From: Marivirga atlantica
Lineage (GTDB): Bacteria; Bacteroidota; Bacteroidia; Cytophagales; Cyclobacteriaceae
Direction of reading: 5' to 3'
DNA length: 64,000 bases
Assembly (NCBI RefSeq): GCF_016734805.1
Contig: NZ_JAERQG010000003.1
Span: forward strand, 62,001-126,000
In this document: in pieces, positions 17,358 through 28,197 of the stretch
Numbering within the stretch: the stretch's first letter is position 1
How the letters are laid out: each line of letters opens with the position of its first letter
Program-made: the position numbers and the translations under genes
The notes under the pieces: generated by a model
What the model saw: only the letters and a program-made list of their open reading frames with translations
Database searches by the model: none
What the model was told of the DNA's origin: nothing

Positions 17358-18149
17358 ATGAAAAAAACAATATTCAAAATATCGAGAATGGACTGCTCCT
17401 CTGAGGAACAGTTAATTCGTATGAAATTGGAGTCGTTTTCCAATATAAAACACCTTGAATTTGACATACCTTCCCGTCAACTTGGAATTTACCACATTGG
17501 TGACATAGATCAAATTCATCAGGCTATCAGCGAGTTGAACCTAAACGATAAATTGGAAAACACAGAAGACGCTGATTTGCCTTCAGTTGTTGACGAATCG
17601 CATCAAAGGAAAATACTATGGTGGGTATTGGGCATCAATTTCGGCTTCTTTGTAGTAGAAATGACTACCGGATGGATATCCCGCTCTATGGGTCTGGTGG
17701 CTGACTCGCTGGATATGCTGGCAGATTCCATCGTCTACGGCCTGAGCTTATTTGCTGTCGGTGCAGCTATTTCTCGTAAGAAGAAAGTAGCCAAAATCAG
17801 TGGCTATTTTCAGATGGGATTGGCTCTGTTAGGTTTTTCAGAAGTTTTGCGCAGGTTTTTCAGCGAAAGCGAAACACCGCTGTTTCAATGGATGATCATC
17901 ATTTCGGTACTTGCCTTAATTGGTAATCTGGTTTCACTCTGGCTGATCAATAAAGCTAAAAGCGAAGAAGCTCACATGCAAGCCAGCGCCATATTCACTT
18001 CCAATGACATTATCGTAAATGGAGGGGTAATACTAGCTGGGATTCTGGTTTATTTTCTAAAAAGTAAATGGCCGGATCTGGTTGTTGGTGGTGTTGTTTT
18101 CTCCTTTGTTATGCGTGGTGCTTTTCGAATACTGAAATTGGCAAAATGA
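17358..18149 (+). CDS. Cation diffusion facilitator with N-terminal HMA-like segment
   Basis: The ATG at 17358 (MKKTIFKIS) is preferred over the upstream in-frame ATG at 17334, which lies in the adaptor gene. Residues 1-75 resemble a ferredoxin-like metal-associated domain with a single Cys ('FKISRMDCSSEEQLIRMKL'). About 90-263 is a membrane domain of the CDF type, with the 'SMGLVADSLDMLADSIVYGL' helix-2 motif (DxxxD) and a 'FTSNDIIVNGGVI' helix. The usual C-terminal cytoplasmic domain is missing, as in other short Bacteroidota CDFs. It likely exports a divalent metal from the cytoplasm. It overlaps the next CDF gene as ATGA and has a close relative at 31215-32012. Confidence 0.88.
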   Translation: MKKTIFKISRMDCSSEEQLIRMKLESFSNIKHLEFDIPSRQLGIYHIGDIDQIHQAISELNLNDKLENTEDADLPSVVDESHQRKILWWVLGINFGFFVVEMTTGWISRSMGLVADSLDMLADSIVYGLSLFAVGAAISRKKKVAKISGYFQMGLALLGFSEVLRRFFSESETPLFQWMIIISVLALIGNLVSLWLINKAKSEEAHMQASAIFTSNDIIVNGGVILAGILVYFLKSKWPDLVVGGVVFSFVMRGAFRILKLAK

Positions 18150-19039
18150 TTATGGGACATAATCACAATCATTCACATAATCATTCAGAGGGCAATGTAA
18201 AAGTAGCCTTCTTTCTCAACCTTGCCTTTACAATCATTGAGATCATTGGTGGTCTCTATACCAATAGTTTGGCTATCCTGTCGGATGCACTGCATGATTT
18301 AGGAGATAGCCTCAGTTTAGGACTTTCGTGGTACTTTCAGAAGCTATCCAAGAAAGGTAGAACCAAGACATTCTCTTACGGGTACAAACGATTCTCATTG
18401 CTTGGTGCGATAATCAATTCGATTGTGTTAGTGGCAGGGTCAATATTCATCCTGACAAAAGCGATTCCTGAACTCTTTAATCCTGGGGAAACAAATGTTG
18501 AAGGCATGCTCTATCTATCGATTTTGGGAATAGTAGTAAATGGTGCAGCTGTTTTCAAACTCCGAAAAGGAGAATCTCTGAATGAAAAAGTAGTTTCACT
18601 ACATCTTTTAGAAGATGTCTTGGGATGGGTGGCCGTTCTTATAGGTAGTGTCATTATGATGTATACAGATGCACCATTTATAGATCCGTTACTCTCAGTA
18701 CTAATCTCGCTTTTTGTTTTGTACAATGTTTACAAAAACCTCAAAAAGAGCCTTTTAGTAATTCTTCAGGGCATTCCCGAGGAAATTTCCATTGACGACA
18801 TTCGGCAAAAGCTCAAGAACATATCAAAAGTTACTGACATCCATGACTGCCACGCATGGTCGATGGACGGCCAGTACAACATTCTTACACTTCACCTTCG
18901 ACTAGATAAAGACTACAAACTTTCAGAACAAGCTAAGCTCAAAGAGCAAGTAAGAACACAATTAAAAGATGAATCGATTAATCACATTACCATAGAGTTT
19001 GAAGCACAGGGTGAAAACTGTGAGTTGGAGGATTGTTGA
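18146..19039 (+). CDS. czcD: CDF-family zinc/cobalt/cadmium transporter
   Basis: A canonical cation diffusion facilitator of 297 residues. The His-rich N-terminus ('MGHNHNHSHNHSEG') is followed by helices carrying the transport-site motifs ('SDALHDLGDSLSLGLSWY' in helix 2, 'DPLLSVLISLFVLYNVY' near helix 5) and a cytoplasmic C-terminal domain with 'HDCHAWSMDGQ'. It exports divalent metal to the periplasm by proton exchange. The start at 18146 forms an ATGA overlap with the preceding CDF; the longer in-frame start at 18068 lies inside that gene. A second ATG at 18152 is an equally possible start. It closes the Zn/Co/Cd-type operon. Confidence 0.93.
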   Translation: MIMGHNHNHSHNHSEGNVKVAFFLNLAFTIIEIIGGLYTNSLAILSDALHDLGDSLSLGLSWYFQKLSKKGRTKTFSYGYKRFSLLGAIINSIVLVAGSIFILTKAIPELFNPGETNVEGMLYLSILGIVVNGAAVFKLRKGESLNEKVVSLHLLEDVLGWVAVLIGSVIMMYTDAPFIDPLLSVLISLFVLYNVYKNLKKSLLVILQGIPEEISIDDIRQKLKNISKVTDIHDCHAWSMDGQYNILTLHLRLDKDYKLSEQAKLKEQVRTQLKDESINHITIEFEAQGENCELEDC

Positions 19040-19084
19040 TCAAATCATTTGATAAGTGATGAAAAAATATCAGATTAAAACAAA

Positions 19085-19654
19085 ATGAAGCTAAACACCC
19101 TCTACATAAAAAACATGGTTTGTCCTCGCTGTATTGACACAGTGAAGGACATTTTGGATAACCTGAATATAGAAACCTCCTCCATTGAACTCGGAGAAGT
19201 TCATACACCAAACAACATCACGAGTGATCAGAAATCACAGCTGGAGGAACTACTGGCAGCACGAGGCTTTGAGTTGCTTCAAGATCAAAAGTCGAAACTG
19301 ATCGGACAGATCAAAGCGATCATTGTAGATCAAATTCATCACAACAAAGAAGCCTTAAATATCAATTTCTCTACCCTAATAGCTGATAAACTGCACCAGG
19401 AGTATTCTTCTCTCAGCAGGCTTTTCTCTTCTGTCGAAGGAGTCACTATTGAGCGGTTTATCCTTAAACAAAAAGTAGAGCGAGTGAAAGAGCTCATCTT
19501 TTACAATGAGCTAACGCTCTCAGAGATTGCTCATCAAATGGACTACAGCAGTGTAGCCCATCTATCCGCCCAATTCAAAAAAGAGACGGGCATGACCCCC
19601 ACAGCTTTTAAGAAAATGAGAAATCCGGGACGGCAATCACTGGATCAGCTGTGA
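19085..19654 (+). CDS. AraC-family regulator with CxxC metal-binding head
   Basis: A 189-residue protein. Residues 1-75 look like a compact metal-associated domain with 'NMVCPRC' (C13, C16). Residues about 85-185 are the two helix-turn-helix units of AraC ('RVKELIFYNELTLSEIAHQM' and 'SVAHLSAQFKKETGMTPTAF'). It lacks the usual large sensor domain, so the CxxC head is the likely metal (Cu or Ag) sensor; this architecture recurs in Bacteroidota metal islands. It lies between the Zn/Co/Cd-type and Cu/Ag-type operons and could control either. Confidence 0.9.
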   Translation: MKLNTLYIKNMVCPRCIDTVKDILDNLNIETSSIELGEVHTPNNITSDQKSQLEELLAARGFELLQDQKSKLIGQIKAIIVDQIHHNKEALNINFSTLIADKLHQEYSSLSRLFSSVEGVTIERFILKQKVERVKELIFYNELTLSEIAHQMDYSSVAHLSAQFKKETGMTPTAFKKMRNPGRQSLDQL

Positions 19655-19746
19655 TCAAAATCTCATAAGCCTTTTTCAAAATTGTGTAACAGCCACAAGC
19701 AGCTTACCGATCATCTTTGTATCGTGACAATTAATACGATAACAAG

Positions 19747-20502
19747 ATGACCAAAGAATATACAATTACCGGAATGACTTGCACTGGCTGTTTGGCCAAA
19801 GTGAAGAGAACGATCAATGGAATCGAAGAGATACAAGAAGCCGCTATTCAACTGGAATACCCACAGGCAAAGATTATCTCCGATGAATCTTTAGACCTTG
19901 GAGAAATTAATCTGGCATTAAAAAAGGTAGGGAACTATGCCATTTCTGAAGAATATCAAGAGACCGTACAAGCTCCGCTCCCTAAGATCAAAAAACAAGA
20001 ACCACTCGCTGAGAAGTCCATTACCACCTACAAACCACTGATCCTTATTGTAGGGTTCATTGCTGTGGTAACAGCTTTGAGCCAATACCCATTCAATGAA
20101 TTTTCGGGGATGTTGTGGATGCGCCACTTTATGGCAGGGTTCTTCATTGTCTTTGCTTTTTTCAAGCTGCTAAACTTACAGGGCTTTGCCAATTCATACA
20201 GTATGTATGATATTGTAGCTGCTAAATGGAAGACTTGGGGTTACATATACCCTTTTGTTGAGTTGGCTCTCGGACTTCTTTACCTAACTAATATTGCCCC
20301 ATTAGTTACCAATTTGAGTACCTTCTTAATCTTAGGTATAAGTAGTATAGGGGTAATAAAAAGTAATTTGGATAAGAGAAAGATTAAATGCGCTTGTTTA
20401 GGGGATGTTTTCAACTTACCAATGAGCACAGTTACAATTGTTGAAGACCTTTCAATGATAGGCATGTCATTGATTATGCTTCTTCAAAACCGAATCTTGT
20501 AA
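19747..20502 (+). CDS. HMA-domain membrane protein of the MauE/DoxX type
   Basis: A 251-residue protein. The N-terminal heavy-metal-associated domain has 'GMTCTGC' (C12, C15). After a charged linker come about five hydrophobic segments ('LILIVGFIAVVTALS', 'MAGFFIVFAFFKLLNL', 'YIYPFVELALGLLYL') resembling the MauE redox-membrane family, with a conserved-looking 'CACLGDVFNLP' Cys pair between the last helices. It may move copper or electrons/disulfides across the membrane; the exact activity is unknown. It lies 92 nt after the AraC gene, with a -7-like CATCTTTG at 19712-19719. Confidence 0.88.
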   Translation: MTKEYTITGMTCTGCLAKVKRTINGIEEIQEAAIQLEYPQAKIISDESLDLGEINLALKKVGNYAISEEYQETVQAPLPKIKKQEPLAEKSITTYKPLILIVGFIAVVTALSQYPFNEFSGMLWMRHFMAGFFIVFAFFKLLNLQGFANSYSMYDIVAAKWKTWGYIYPFVELALGLLYLTNIAPLVTNLSTFLILGISSIGVIKSNLDKRKIKCACLGDVFNLPMSTVTIVEDLSMIGMSLIMLLQNRIL

Positions 20503-20558
20503 ACAAAAGTCAAAATTCTATAAAACATCCTTCTTTTAATTTCCTATTTTTGCTTTAG

Positions 20559-20978
20559 GTGAAAAGAATAATCTCCATATCGCTTGCTTTGCTCATGTTG
20601 GTTTCCAACGTGGGTTTCTCTATGAACACCCACTTTTGCGGTGGTGAAGCGGTTGAGACCTCTTTTTCAATCGGGCTTCATAATCCTGATTGCGGTATGG
20701 CAGATATGGATGGAGATTGCAAAAAAGAACCATCCTCAGAAGAACAGGTGAACCCTAAACCTTGTTGTGAAAATCAACATGAGGTACTTCAGTTAGATGA
20801 GAATGCAAATCTTCAAGCCTTCTCTGTTGATGTGAATCCTGTTTTCTTTGTTGCTTTCATTCACACTTATATTCAGCCGGTTCTATTTACTGATCAAGCT
20901 TTTGTTCATAACACTTATTACTCTCCTCCCATACCTGATAAGGATATTCAAGTCCTTTTTCAGACCTTTTTAATTTAA
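20559..20978 (+). CDS. HYC_CC_PP-family exported protein
   Basis: A 139-residue exported protein starting with GTG at 20559, following a TATTTTTG -7 box. It has a signal peptide (about 1-21), then 'THFCGGEAVETS', a 'KPCCENQHE' Cys pair and a C-terminal 'YYSPPIPDKDIQVLFQTFL'. The order H-x-C, CC, PP...VLFQ is the definition of the HYC_CC_PP family, which accompanies copper-efflux genes in Bacteroidota. Its Cys/His/Met content suggests copper binding in the periplasm. It directly precedes the CusA-type pump. Confidence 0.88.
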   Translation: MKRIISISLALLMLVSNVGFSMNTHFCGGEAVETSFSIGLHNPDCGMADMDGDCKKEPSSEEQVNPKPCCENQHEVLQLDENANLQAFSVDVNPVFFVAFIHTYIQPVLFTDQAFVHNTYYSPPIPDKDIQVLFQTFLI

Positions 20979-21082
20979 ACCGCATAGTACAATTTGATGT
21001 TCCTGGTCTTGTGACTATGGAGCATAGTGGCATTTCCTGCCATTGAACAATTCTTTTCTGTTCAATCAAATTCAATTGTATT

Positions 21083-24000
21083 ATGCTCAATAAAATCATA
21101 AAATATTTCTTAGAGAATAAGTTGGTCACTGTTCTCGTCCTTACAGGTTTTGTAGCCTGGGGAATTGTAACTGCTCCATTTGGATGGCAAGTGGGTGCAT
21201 TGCCTTCTGATCCCGTTCCGGTAGATGCCATACCAGACATAGGAGAAAACCAACAAATCGTTTTTACCCAATGGGCTGGCCGTTCACCACAAGATATTGA
21301 AGATCAAATCTCTTATCCTTTAACTACCTATTTATTAGGTATCCCAGGAGTAAAATCTATCAGAAGTTCATCCATCTTCGGTTTTTCCAGTATTTATATC
21401 ATCTTCTCCGAAGATGTAGAGTTCTATTGGTCACGTTCCAGAATACTCGAAAAACTCAACTCACTACCCTCTGGCTTACTCCCTGATGCCGTACAGCCTG
21501 CATTGGGCCCAGATGCCACCGCCTTAGGGCAGGTGTATTGGTACACCATTGAAGGAAGGGACAAAAACGGAAATCCAACTGGCGGTTGGGACTTGCACGA
21601 AATCCGCACAGTTCAGGACTTCTATGTGAAGTATGGTTTAAATGCAACAGAAGGCGTTTCAGAAGTTGCTTCCATTGGCGGTTTTATTCAGGAATACCAA
21701 ATTGATGTAAATCCTGACGCTTTGAAAGCCTACAACATCCCCTTGCATAAAGTCATGCAGGCAGTACAAAAATCCAATAAGGATGTTGGTGCAAAGACCA
21801 TAGAAATCAATCAGGCTGAATATTTAGTTCGTGGTTTAGGATATGTCAAGAAAGTAGAAGACATAGAAAAGGCAGTAGTTGCAGTACAAGACAATGTGCC
21901 TATAAGGATAAAAGACATTGGTGTAGTATCTCTTGGCCCCGCTACAAGACGAGGTATTTTGGACAAAGATGGTGCTGAAGTAGTAGGTGGCGTTGTAGTA
22001 GCTCGATATGGAGCGAATCCCTTGCAGGTCATCAACAATGTAAAAGCCAAAATTATTGAAATAGCACCCGGCCTTCCCAAGAAAACATTGGCTGACGGTA
22101 GAGAAAGCCAGCTTACAATTGTCCCGTTTTATGATCGCTCAGAATTGATCTATGAAACCTTAGGTACACTGGAAGAAGCCTTGTCGCTGGAAATTCTCAT
22201 TACCATTCTGGTGGTGATTGTGATGGTATATAACCTAAGAGCTTCATTCCTTATTTCCAGCCTTTTGCCCATTGCCGTGCTCATGGTGTTTATTGCCATG
22301 CGATACTTTGGTGTCGATGCGAATATTGTAGCACTATCAGGAATAGCCATTGCCATCGGAACAATGGTGGACTTAGGTATTATTCTTTCTGAAAATATCA
22401 TCAAGCATATTGATGAAGCCCCACCAAGCCAAAAACTAATTGATACCATTTACAATGGAGCATCAGAGGTGGCCACTGCGATATTAACGGCTGTCTCTAC
22501 CACAATTGTGAGTTTTGTCCCTGTATTTACCATGCAGGCAGCAGAAGGCAAGCTGTTTGGTCCTCTGGCTTTTACAAAGACTTTTGCCCTTTTAGCTGCA
22601 TTGATCGTTTCATTGCTGATTTTGCCAACACTGGCACATTGGTTTTTCGGCTTTAATATTAAAAACAAGTTCTTAAAAAAATACGGCCACTACGGCTTAG
22701 TCCTTATTGGAATTATTAGCCTCTTTATTGGACAGGTTTGGACGGGAGTGTTACTAATTCTATTTGGAATCATCGGTATTGTAAAAAACATTGAACAGCT
22801 CAAAAATGCTTCACTTCCGACTGTAATAAAGTTCTTACTCAAGTATGCGGAATTAATCATTGTCCTGTTGGGAGTCATTTGGTTGCTGGCAAAATATTGG
22901 TTACCACTAGGTGCATCTAAATCCCTTCTCCTCAACTTTGTTTTTGTTGCCCTATTGGTCGGTGTTATACTCGGTGCGTTTAGGCTATTGGAATTTCAAT
23001 ACAAAAAAATCCTCACTTGGTGTTTAAATAACAAAATCAAGTTTTTGATTATCCCGACTATACTCATCCTATTAGGTGCAAATATTTGGCTTGGCTTCAA
23101 TGCTGTTTTTGGTTTTGTCTCCAAGGGTTTTGAGAAGGTTGGATGGAATTTGGATCAGACCAAAGGATGGTCAGCCATGTCCCATACCTTTCCCGGGATA
23201 GGCAAAGAATTTATGCCTTCTCTGGATGAAGGAAGCTTTCTGTTGATGCCAACCTCAATGCCTCATTCCGGAGTAACATTCAATCGAAAGATAGTAGGCC
23301 AATTGGATATGCTACTTACCAGTATCCCCGAAGTAGAGCTAACGGTTGGTAAACTCGGACGGGTAGAATCAGCCCTTGACCCAGCCCCTATTTCTATGTA
23401 TGAAAACATTATCAATTACAAGTCAGAATACATCCTAAACAAAAAAGGACATAGACAAAGGTTTAAGGTGGACAAAGACAATCGGTTCATTACTATTTCG
23501 GGAGATGCCCTTACTAACAAAGAAGGTTTGGAACAGGGCATAGAAGCGACTGCATTAATTGCAGATGATAATGGCGAGTATTACCGCAATTGGCGTGATC
23601 ACATTCAATCTCCCGATGATATTTGGAATGAGATAGTAAAAGCCACCAAACTACCAGGTGTCACCTCAGCACCTAAGCTTCAACCGATTGAAACTCGGTT
23701 GGTCATGCTCCAAACAGGGATGCGAGCTCCTATGGGAATCAAGGTATATGGACCTGACCTGAAAACAATAGAGAACTTTGGATTGCAGTTGGAGAACGTT
23801 CTAAAAGGAGTGCCTTCTGTAAAGGCAGAAGCAGTATTTGCGGATAGAATTGTAGGTAAACCCTACATACACCTCAACATAAACAGGGATGAAATCTCAC
23901 GATATGGATTGAATATAGAAGATGTTCAGCGGACCATAGAAACTGCAATTGGTGGAATGAAAATCACTTCCACTGTAGAAGGTCGAGAAAGATTTCCTGT

Positions 24001-24907
24001 CAGGGTACGCTATCCAAGAGAATTGAGGGATGACCCTGAAGCATTGGGTAAAATACTAATGCCTACACCCACAGGTGCTCAAATTCCATTATCTCAAATC
24101 ATAGACTTTGAATATGTAAGGGGTCCACAAGCGATAAAAAGTGAAGAAACCTTTCTGGTTGGCTATGTACTGTTTGATAAACGTGCTGGTTTCTCGGAAG
24201 TCACCGTGGTAAACGATGCTCAACGCACAATTCAGGATAAAATTGATTCAGGTGAACTGACCGTACCTGCTGGTGTCAGCTATAAGTTTTCAGGGAGTTA
24301 TGAAAATCAGGTGAGGGCAGAAAAACGACTTTCTATCATTGTTCCTTTGGTATTAGGCATTGTATTTCTCATTCTTTATTTCCAGTTCCGTTCGGTATCC
24401 ACTTCATTAATGGTATTTACAGGTATTGCAATGGCTTTTAGCGGTGGCTTTATCATGCTATGGCTCTATGGGCAAAGTTGGTTTGCAGACTTCTCAGTCT
24501 TCGGCACAAATTTTCGTGATTTATTCCAAATACACACCATTAATCTGAGTGTGGCCGTTTGGGTTGGGTTTATTGCCCTCTTTGGAATAGCAACTGACGA
24601 TGGAGTATTGATGGCTACTTATCTGGATCAAAGCTTTGATAGAAATAAAACAGATAATATAAAAGGAATAAGAGCAGCAACAGTGGAAGCAGGACAGCGC
24701 AGAATAAAGCCAGCAGTAATGACAACTGCCACGACCATCATTGCTTTACTACCTATCCTCACTTCTACTGGTAGAGGTTCAGATATTATGATACCCATGG
24801 CATTGCCTGCTGTTGGTGGGATGCTATTTGCTGCCATCACTTATTTCATAGTTCCGGTGATTTACTGCTGGAGAGAAGAACGTAAAATTTCAAAAGGCCA
24901 ATCATGA
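21083..24907 (+). CDS. cusA: CusA-type Cu/Ag RND efflux pump
   Basis: A 1274-residue inner-membrane RND pump. The fourth-helix signature A422-I-A-I-G-T-M-V-D430...S-E-N matches the monovalent-cation (Cu/Ag) HME class, unlike the divalent-type motif in the pump at 11.6 kb. It is longer than E. coli CusA because of extra hydrophobic insertion sequence around residues 520-700, seen as several additional membrane-type stretches before the second periplasmic domain. The C-terminal helices include 'ALFGIATDDGVLMATYLDQS'. Its stop overlaps the tolC-like start (ATGA). It works with the TolC and CusB proteins encoded downstream. Confidence 0.96.
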   Translation: MLNKIIKYFLENKLVTVLVLTGFVAWGIVTAPFGWQVGALPSDPVPVDAIPDIGENQQIVFTQWAGRSPQDIEDQISYPLTTYLLGIPGVKSIRSSSIFGFSSIYIIFSEDVEFYWSRSRILEKLNSLPSGLLPDAVQPALGPDATALGQVYWYTIEGRDKNGNPTGGWDLHEIRTVQDFYVKYGLNATEGVSEVASIGGFIQEYQIDVNPDALKAYNIPLHKVMQAVQKSNKDVGAKTIEINQAEYLVRGLGYVKKVEDIEKAVVAVQDNVPIRIKDIGVVSLGPATRRGILDKDGAEVVGGVVVARYGANPLQVINNVKAKIIEIAPGLPKKTLADGRESQLTIVPFYDRSELIYETLGTLEEALSLEILITILVVIVMVYNLRASFLISSLLPIAVLMVFIAMRYFGVDANIVALSGIAIAIGTMVDLGIILSENIIKHIDEAPPSQKLIDTIYNGASEVATAILTAVSTTIVSFVPVFTMQAAEGKLFGPLAFTKTFALLAALIVSLLILPTLAHWFFGFNIKNKFLKKYGHYGLVLIGIISLFIGQVWTGVLLILFGIIGIVKNIEQLKNASLPTVIKFLLKYAELIIVLLGVIWLLAKYWLPLGASKSLLLNFVFVALLVGVILGAFRLLEFQYKKILTWCLNNKIKFLIIPTILILLGANIWLGFNAVFGFVSKGFEKVGWNLDQTKGWSAMSHTFPGIGKEFMPSLDEGSFLLMPTSMPHSGVTFNRKIVGQLDMLLTSIPEVELTVGKLGRVESALDPAPISMYENIINYKSEYILNKKGHRQRFKVDKDNRFITISGDALTNKEGLEQGIEATALIADDNGEYYRNWRDHIQSPDDIWNEIVKATKLPGVTSAPKLQPIETRLVMLQTGMRAPMGIKVYGPDLKTIENFGLQLENVLKGVPSVKAEAVFADRIVGKPYIHLNINRDEISRYGLNIEDVQRTIETAIGGMKITSTVEGRERFPVRVRYPRELRDDPEALGKILMPTPTGAQIPLSQIIDFEYVRGPQAIKSEETFLVGYVLFDKRAGFSEVTVVNDAQRTIQDKIDSGELTVPAGVSYKFSGSYENQVRAEKRLSIIVPLVLGIVFLILYFQFRSVSTSLMVFTGIAMAFSGGFIMLWLYGQSWFADFSVFGTNFRDLFQIHTINLSVAVWVGFIALFGIATDDGVLMATYLDQSFDRNKTDNIKGIRAATVEAGQRRIKPAVMTTATTIIALLPILTSTGRGSDIMIPMALPAVGGMLFAAITYFIVPVIYCWREERKISKGQS

Positions 24908-26136
24908 AAAAAATAATCATAATCATATTCACGGCATTTGGCTTTTCCACATTAACAAATGCTCAGTCGTTAGATGACTATTTCAAGTTAGCGGCAGAAA
25001 ACAATCCGGGATTGCAGGCTAAATACAAATCCTTTGAAGCTGCTATGCAAAAAGTAACACAAGTTAGCAGTTTGCCAGACCCCAATCTTTCCTTCGGTTA
25101 TTTCGTGTCTCCAGTGGAAACAAGAGTGGGGCCGCAACGAGCAAGGTTTTCTTTGACACAAATGTTTCCATGGTTCGGCACTTTAAAAGCCCAGGAAGAT
25201 GCTGCTACTTTAATGGCAGAAGCAACATATCAAGAGTTTTTAGATGCCCGAAACAAATTGTACTACCAAGTATCAGCATCATATTATCCACTCTATGAGC
25301 TGCATAAGTTGATTTCCATTGAAGAAGAAAATCAACGCATCCTGTCCTCATACAAAGAGATAGCCACTATTCAATTTCAAAACGATAAAGGCTCAATGGT
25401 AGATGTATTGCGGGTGGATATTATGCTCAAAGATGCAACTAGTAATTTGTCTATACTGGAACAAAAGCAAAAACCTCTTGTAACTCGTTTTAATAAGCTT
25501 TTGAATCGGTCTGATGACGACAATATTGTTGTTCAGGACTCTTTATTCACTTTTAGTTTACCTGCAAACTATCGTAAAGACTCGTTACTCGCGTCCAATC
25601 CTATTCTTGATGAATTGGAGTTGAAAATTGAAGCAAGTAAAGCAAGTGAACAAGCCGCAATCAAGCAGGGTCTTCCAAAACTTGGTGTAGGCTTAGATTA
25701 TGTAATCGTAGGTCAACGTACGGATGTGTCATTACCTGATAATGGTCAAGATGTATTTATGCCAATGGTGTCTGTGAGCCTTCCAATTTTCAGAGGAAAA
25801 TATAAAGCAGCACAAAAAGAAGCTCAACTCATGCAAGAATCTTATTCCCTGCAAAGAGAAGAAGCTGCTAACAGGCTAATCAGTTCCTATGACATGATTT
25901 GGTTCGAGATCCAAAAACAGATTGAGTTGATACAGTTATACGAAGAACAAATACAGGAGTCTAGGCAATCATTAAACCTTTTATTCTCTGCTTACAGCAC
26001 TTCGGGAAAAGACTTTGAAGAAGTACTTAGGATGCAACAACAAATATTAAAGTATCAAAAAATGAAAGCTACTGCCTTGTCGGAATACCACATCGCATTA
26101 GCAGAACTGGATTATATCACAGCTAAATCGAAATAA
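24904..26136 (+). CDS. cusC: TolC-family outer-membrane efflux channel
   Basis: A 410-residue outer-membrane factor. It has a signal peptide ending 'TLTNAQS' (about 1-20), then '[19 protein letters not shown]', the usual first helix, and two repeated helix-strand units typical of TolC/CusC with long coiled-coil stretches. ATGA overlap with cusA and a 2-nt gap to the P-type ATPase gene place it inside the Cu/Ag operon. It is the separate channel of this pump, in contrast to the fused channel of the upstream CzcA. Confidence 0.93.
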   Translation: MKKIIIIIFTAFGFSTLTNAQSLDDYFKLAAENNPGLQAKYKSFEAAMQKVTQVSSLPDPNLSFGYFVSPVETRVGPQRARFSLTQMFPWFGTLKAQEDAATLMAEATYQEFLDARNKLYYQVSASYYPLYELHKLISIEEENQRILSSYKEIATIQFQNDKGSMVDVLRVDIMLKDATSNLSILEQKQKPLVTRFNKLLNRSDDDNIVVQDSLFTFSLPANYRKDSLLASNPILDELELKIEASKASEQAAIKQGLPKLGVGLDYVIVGQRTDVSLPDNGQDVFMPMVSVSLPIFRGKYKAAQKEAQLMQESYSLQREEAANRLISSYDMIWFEIQKQIELIQLYEEQIQESRQSLNLLFSAYSTSGKDFEEVLRMQQQILKYQKMKATALSEYHIALAELDYITAKSK

Positions 26137-26138
26137 TC

Positions 26139-28196
26139 ATGGAAAATAAACATCATAATCATACAAACGAAGATCACAAGCATAGTCATGAACACCATGA
26201 CCATAGTAATCATAATAATGGCCATGAATCTCATGACCATCACCAGGGACATCATGCCCACATGATTGAAGATTTCAAAAAACGCTTTTGGATTTCTTTA
26301 GTCATCACCCTGCCTATCGTAGTGCTTGCACCAATGATACAGGGATTAATCGGTTATGAACTTCGCTTCAATGGTGATCGATATGTTCAATTCGTGCTTT
26401 CATCCATTATTTTCTTTTATGGAGGTTGGCCATTCCTAAAAGGTCTCGCAGATGAAGTAAAAAAGAAAGCTCCGGGTATGATGACTTTGATTGCTTTAGC
26501 TATTTCAGTAGCCTATTTCTACAGTTCAGCTGTAGTATTTGGACTTGGTGGCAAAATCTTCTTTTGGGAACTCGCCAGCTTAATCGTCATCATGCTATTA
26601 GGCCACTGGATAGAGATGAAATCCGTTATGGGAGCTTCCAATGCCTTGCAGGAATTGGCCAAAATGATGCCTTCAACAGCTCGCAGAATTAAAGAAGATG
26701 GGGAGCATGAAGATGTGCCTATTGATAATTTAAAAGGCAATGACACCATACTGGTAAGACCAGGCGAAAAAATCCCTGCTGATGGTATCGTATTGGAAGG
26801 TGAAAGTCATGTAAATGAATCCATGCTTACTGGGGAATCAAAACCAGTAACCAAACATAGAAATGATCAGGTTATTGGTGGTTCGGTCAATGACAATGGC
26901 ACCTTAAAAATCAAAGTGAAGCATACGGGCAAAGATTCCTACTTGTCTAAGGTGATAGAAATGGTGAAAGAAGCTCAGGAAACGAAATCCAAAACCCAAA
27001 ATCTGGCAGATAAAGCCGCTGCATGGTTATTCTACATCGCTTTAGGAGCAGGTATGACCACACTTGTAGTATGGTTGAGCCTCGGTAAAGACTTTGAATA
27101 TGCATTAGAACGTATGGTAACCGTCATGATTATCTCATGTCCTCATGCTTTGGGCTTAGCTGTCCCTTTAGTAGTGGCCATTTCCACGGCTGTTTCTGCT
27201 AAAAATGGATTATTGATCAGAAACCGAACAGCATTTGAGAATGCAAGGAAACTAACCGCAATCATATTCGACAAAACAGGCACTTTAACCAAAGGTGAAT
27301 TTGGGGTAACACGGTTTAAAAGTACTTTAGACAATTACTCGGACAATGAATTACTTCAAATTGCTGCGTCTATAGAAAATAGTTCTGAGCATCCTATAGC
27401 GGCAGGTATCGTTCGTAAGGCAAAAGCAAATGATTTGACTTTACAAGAGCCTGAGAACTTCCAAAATATTACAGGAAAAGGAATCAAGGCAAACCTAAAA
27501 GGACAGGAAATCAAAATTGTTAGTCCAGGAATGCTTACAGAGCAGGGATTTGACACTCCAGCTGATGCTTTTAAAACAGAGGATGAAACGGTAGTATTTG
27601 TTTTGATTGACAATTCATTGGCAGGATACATTGCCCTTGCAGACGAAATTCGACCAGAATCTTTATCAGCAATAAATACGCTAAAAGAGAGAGGTATAAA
27701 AGTTTACATGGCAACAGGTGATAACCAGCAAGTGGCAAAAGCAGTTAGCCAGCAACTCTCTTTGGACAACTTCTATGCAGAAGTACTCCCCGAAGACAAA
27801 CAACGCATCATTAAAGAGCTTCAGGAAAAAGGTGAATTTGTAGCCATGACGGGTGATGGTGTAAATGATGCCCCTGCTCTTGCACAGGCTAATGTGGGGA
27901 TTGCCGTTGGTTCGGGCACAGATGTAGCAGCCGAAACGGCTGATATTGTTTTGGTCAACAGTAACCCGAAAGACATTGCCAATTTGATTCTTTTCGGTGC
28001 GGCTACTTACAAAAAAATGATGCAAAACTTATGGTGGGCAGCAGGTTACAACATTGTAGCCGTTCCTTTAGCTGCTGGTGTTTTGGCAGGTGTTGGGATT
28101 ATTCTCAGCCCTGCCATCGGTGCGGTTCTAATGAGCCTTAGCACTGTGATAGTTGCTTTCAATGCACAATTATTAAAAAGACAAATCAAGAATTAA
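26139..28196 (+). CDS. copB: CopB-type copper-translocating P-type ATPase
   Basis: P1B ATPase exporting copper (probably Cu or Ag) across the inner membrane. A His-rich N-terminus ('[20 protein letters not shown]') replaces HMA domains. The transport motif is CPH (about 334-336), typical of the CopB subgroup rather than the CPC of CopA. The other signatures are complete: TGES at about 231-234, phosphorylated Asp378 in DKTGT, an HP motif ('SSEHPIA') and GDGVND at about 572-577. Length (685 residues) is normal. It sits between the TolC and CusB genes, so cytoplasm-to-periplasm and periplasm-to-outside export are encoded together. Confidence 0.96.
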   Translation: MENKHHNHTNEDHKHSHEHHDHSNHNNGHESHDHHQGHHAHMIEDFKKRFWISLVITLPIVVLAPMIQGLIGYELRFNGDRYVQFVLSSIIFFYGGWPFLKGLADEVKKKAPGMMTLIALAISVAYFYSSAVVFGLGGKIFFWELASLIVIMLLGHWIEMKSVMGASNALQELAKMMPSTARRIKEDGEHEDVPIDNLKGNDTILVRPGEKIPADGIVLEGESHVNESMLTGESKPVTKHRNDQVIGGSVNDNGTLKIKVKHTGKDSYLSKVIEMVKEAQETKSKTQNLADKAAAWLFYIALGAGMTTLVVWLSLGKDFEYALERMVTVMIISCPHALGLAVPLVVAISTAVSAKNGLLIRNRTAFENARKLTAIIFDKTGTLTKGEFGVTRFKSTLDNYSDNELLQIAASIENSSEHPIAAGIVRKAKANDLTLQEPENFQNITGKGIKANLKGQEIKIVSPGMLTEQGFDTPADAFKTEDETVVFVLIDNSLAGYIALADEIRPESLSAINTLKERGIKVYMATGDNQQVAKAVSQQLSLDNFYAEVLPEDKQRIIKELQEKGEFVAMTGDGVNDAPALAQANVGIAVGSGTDVAAETADIVLVNSNPKDIANLILFGAATYKKMMQNLWWAAGYNIVAVPLAAGVLAGVGIILSPAIGAVLMSLSTVIVAFNAQLLKRQIKN

Positions 28197-28197
28197 G

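Noticed and set aside
22150-22935. Minus-strand frames in the CusA gene
   Set aside because: They mirror membrane-helix codons of the pump; opposite-strand shadows.
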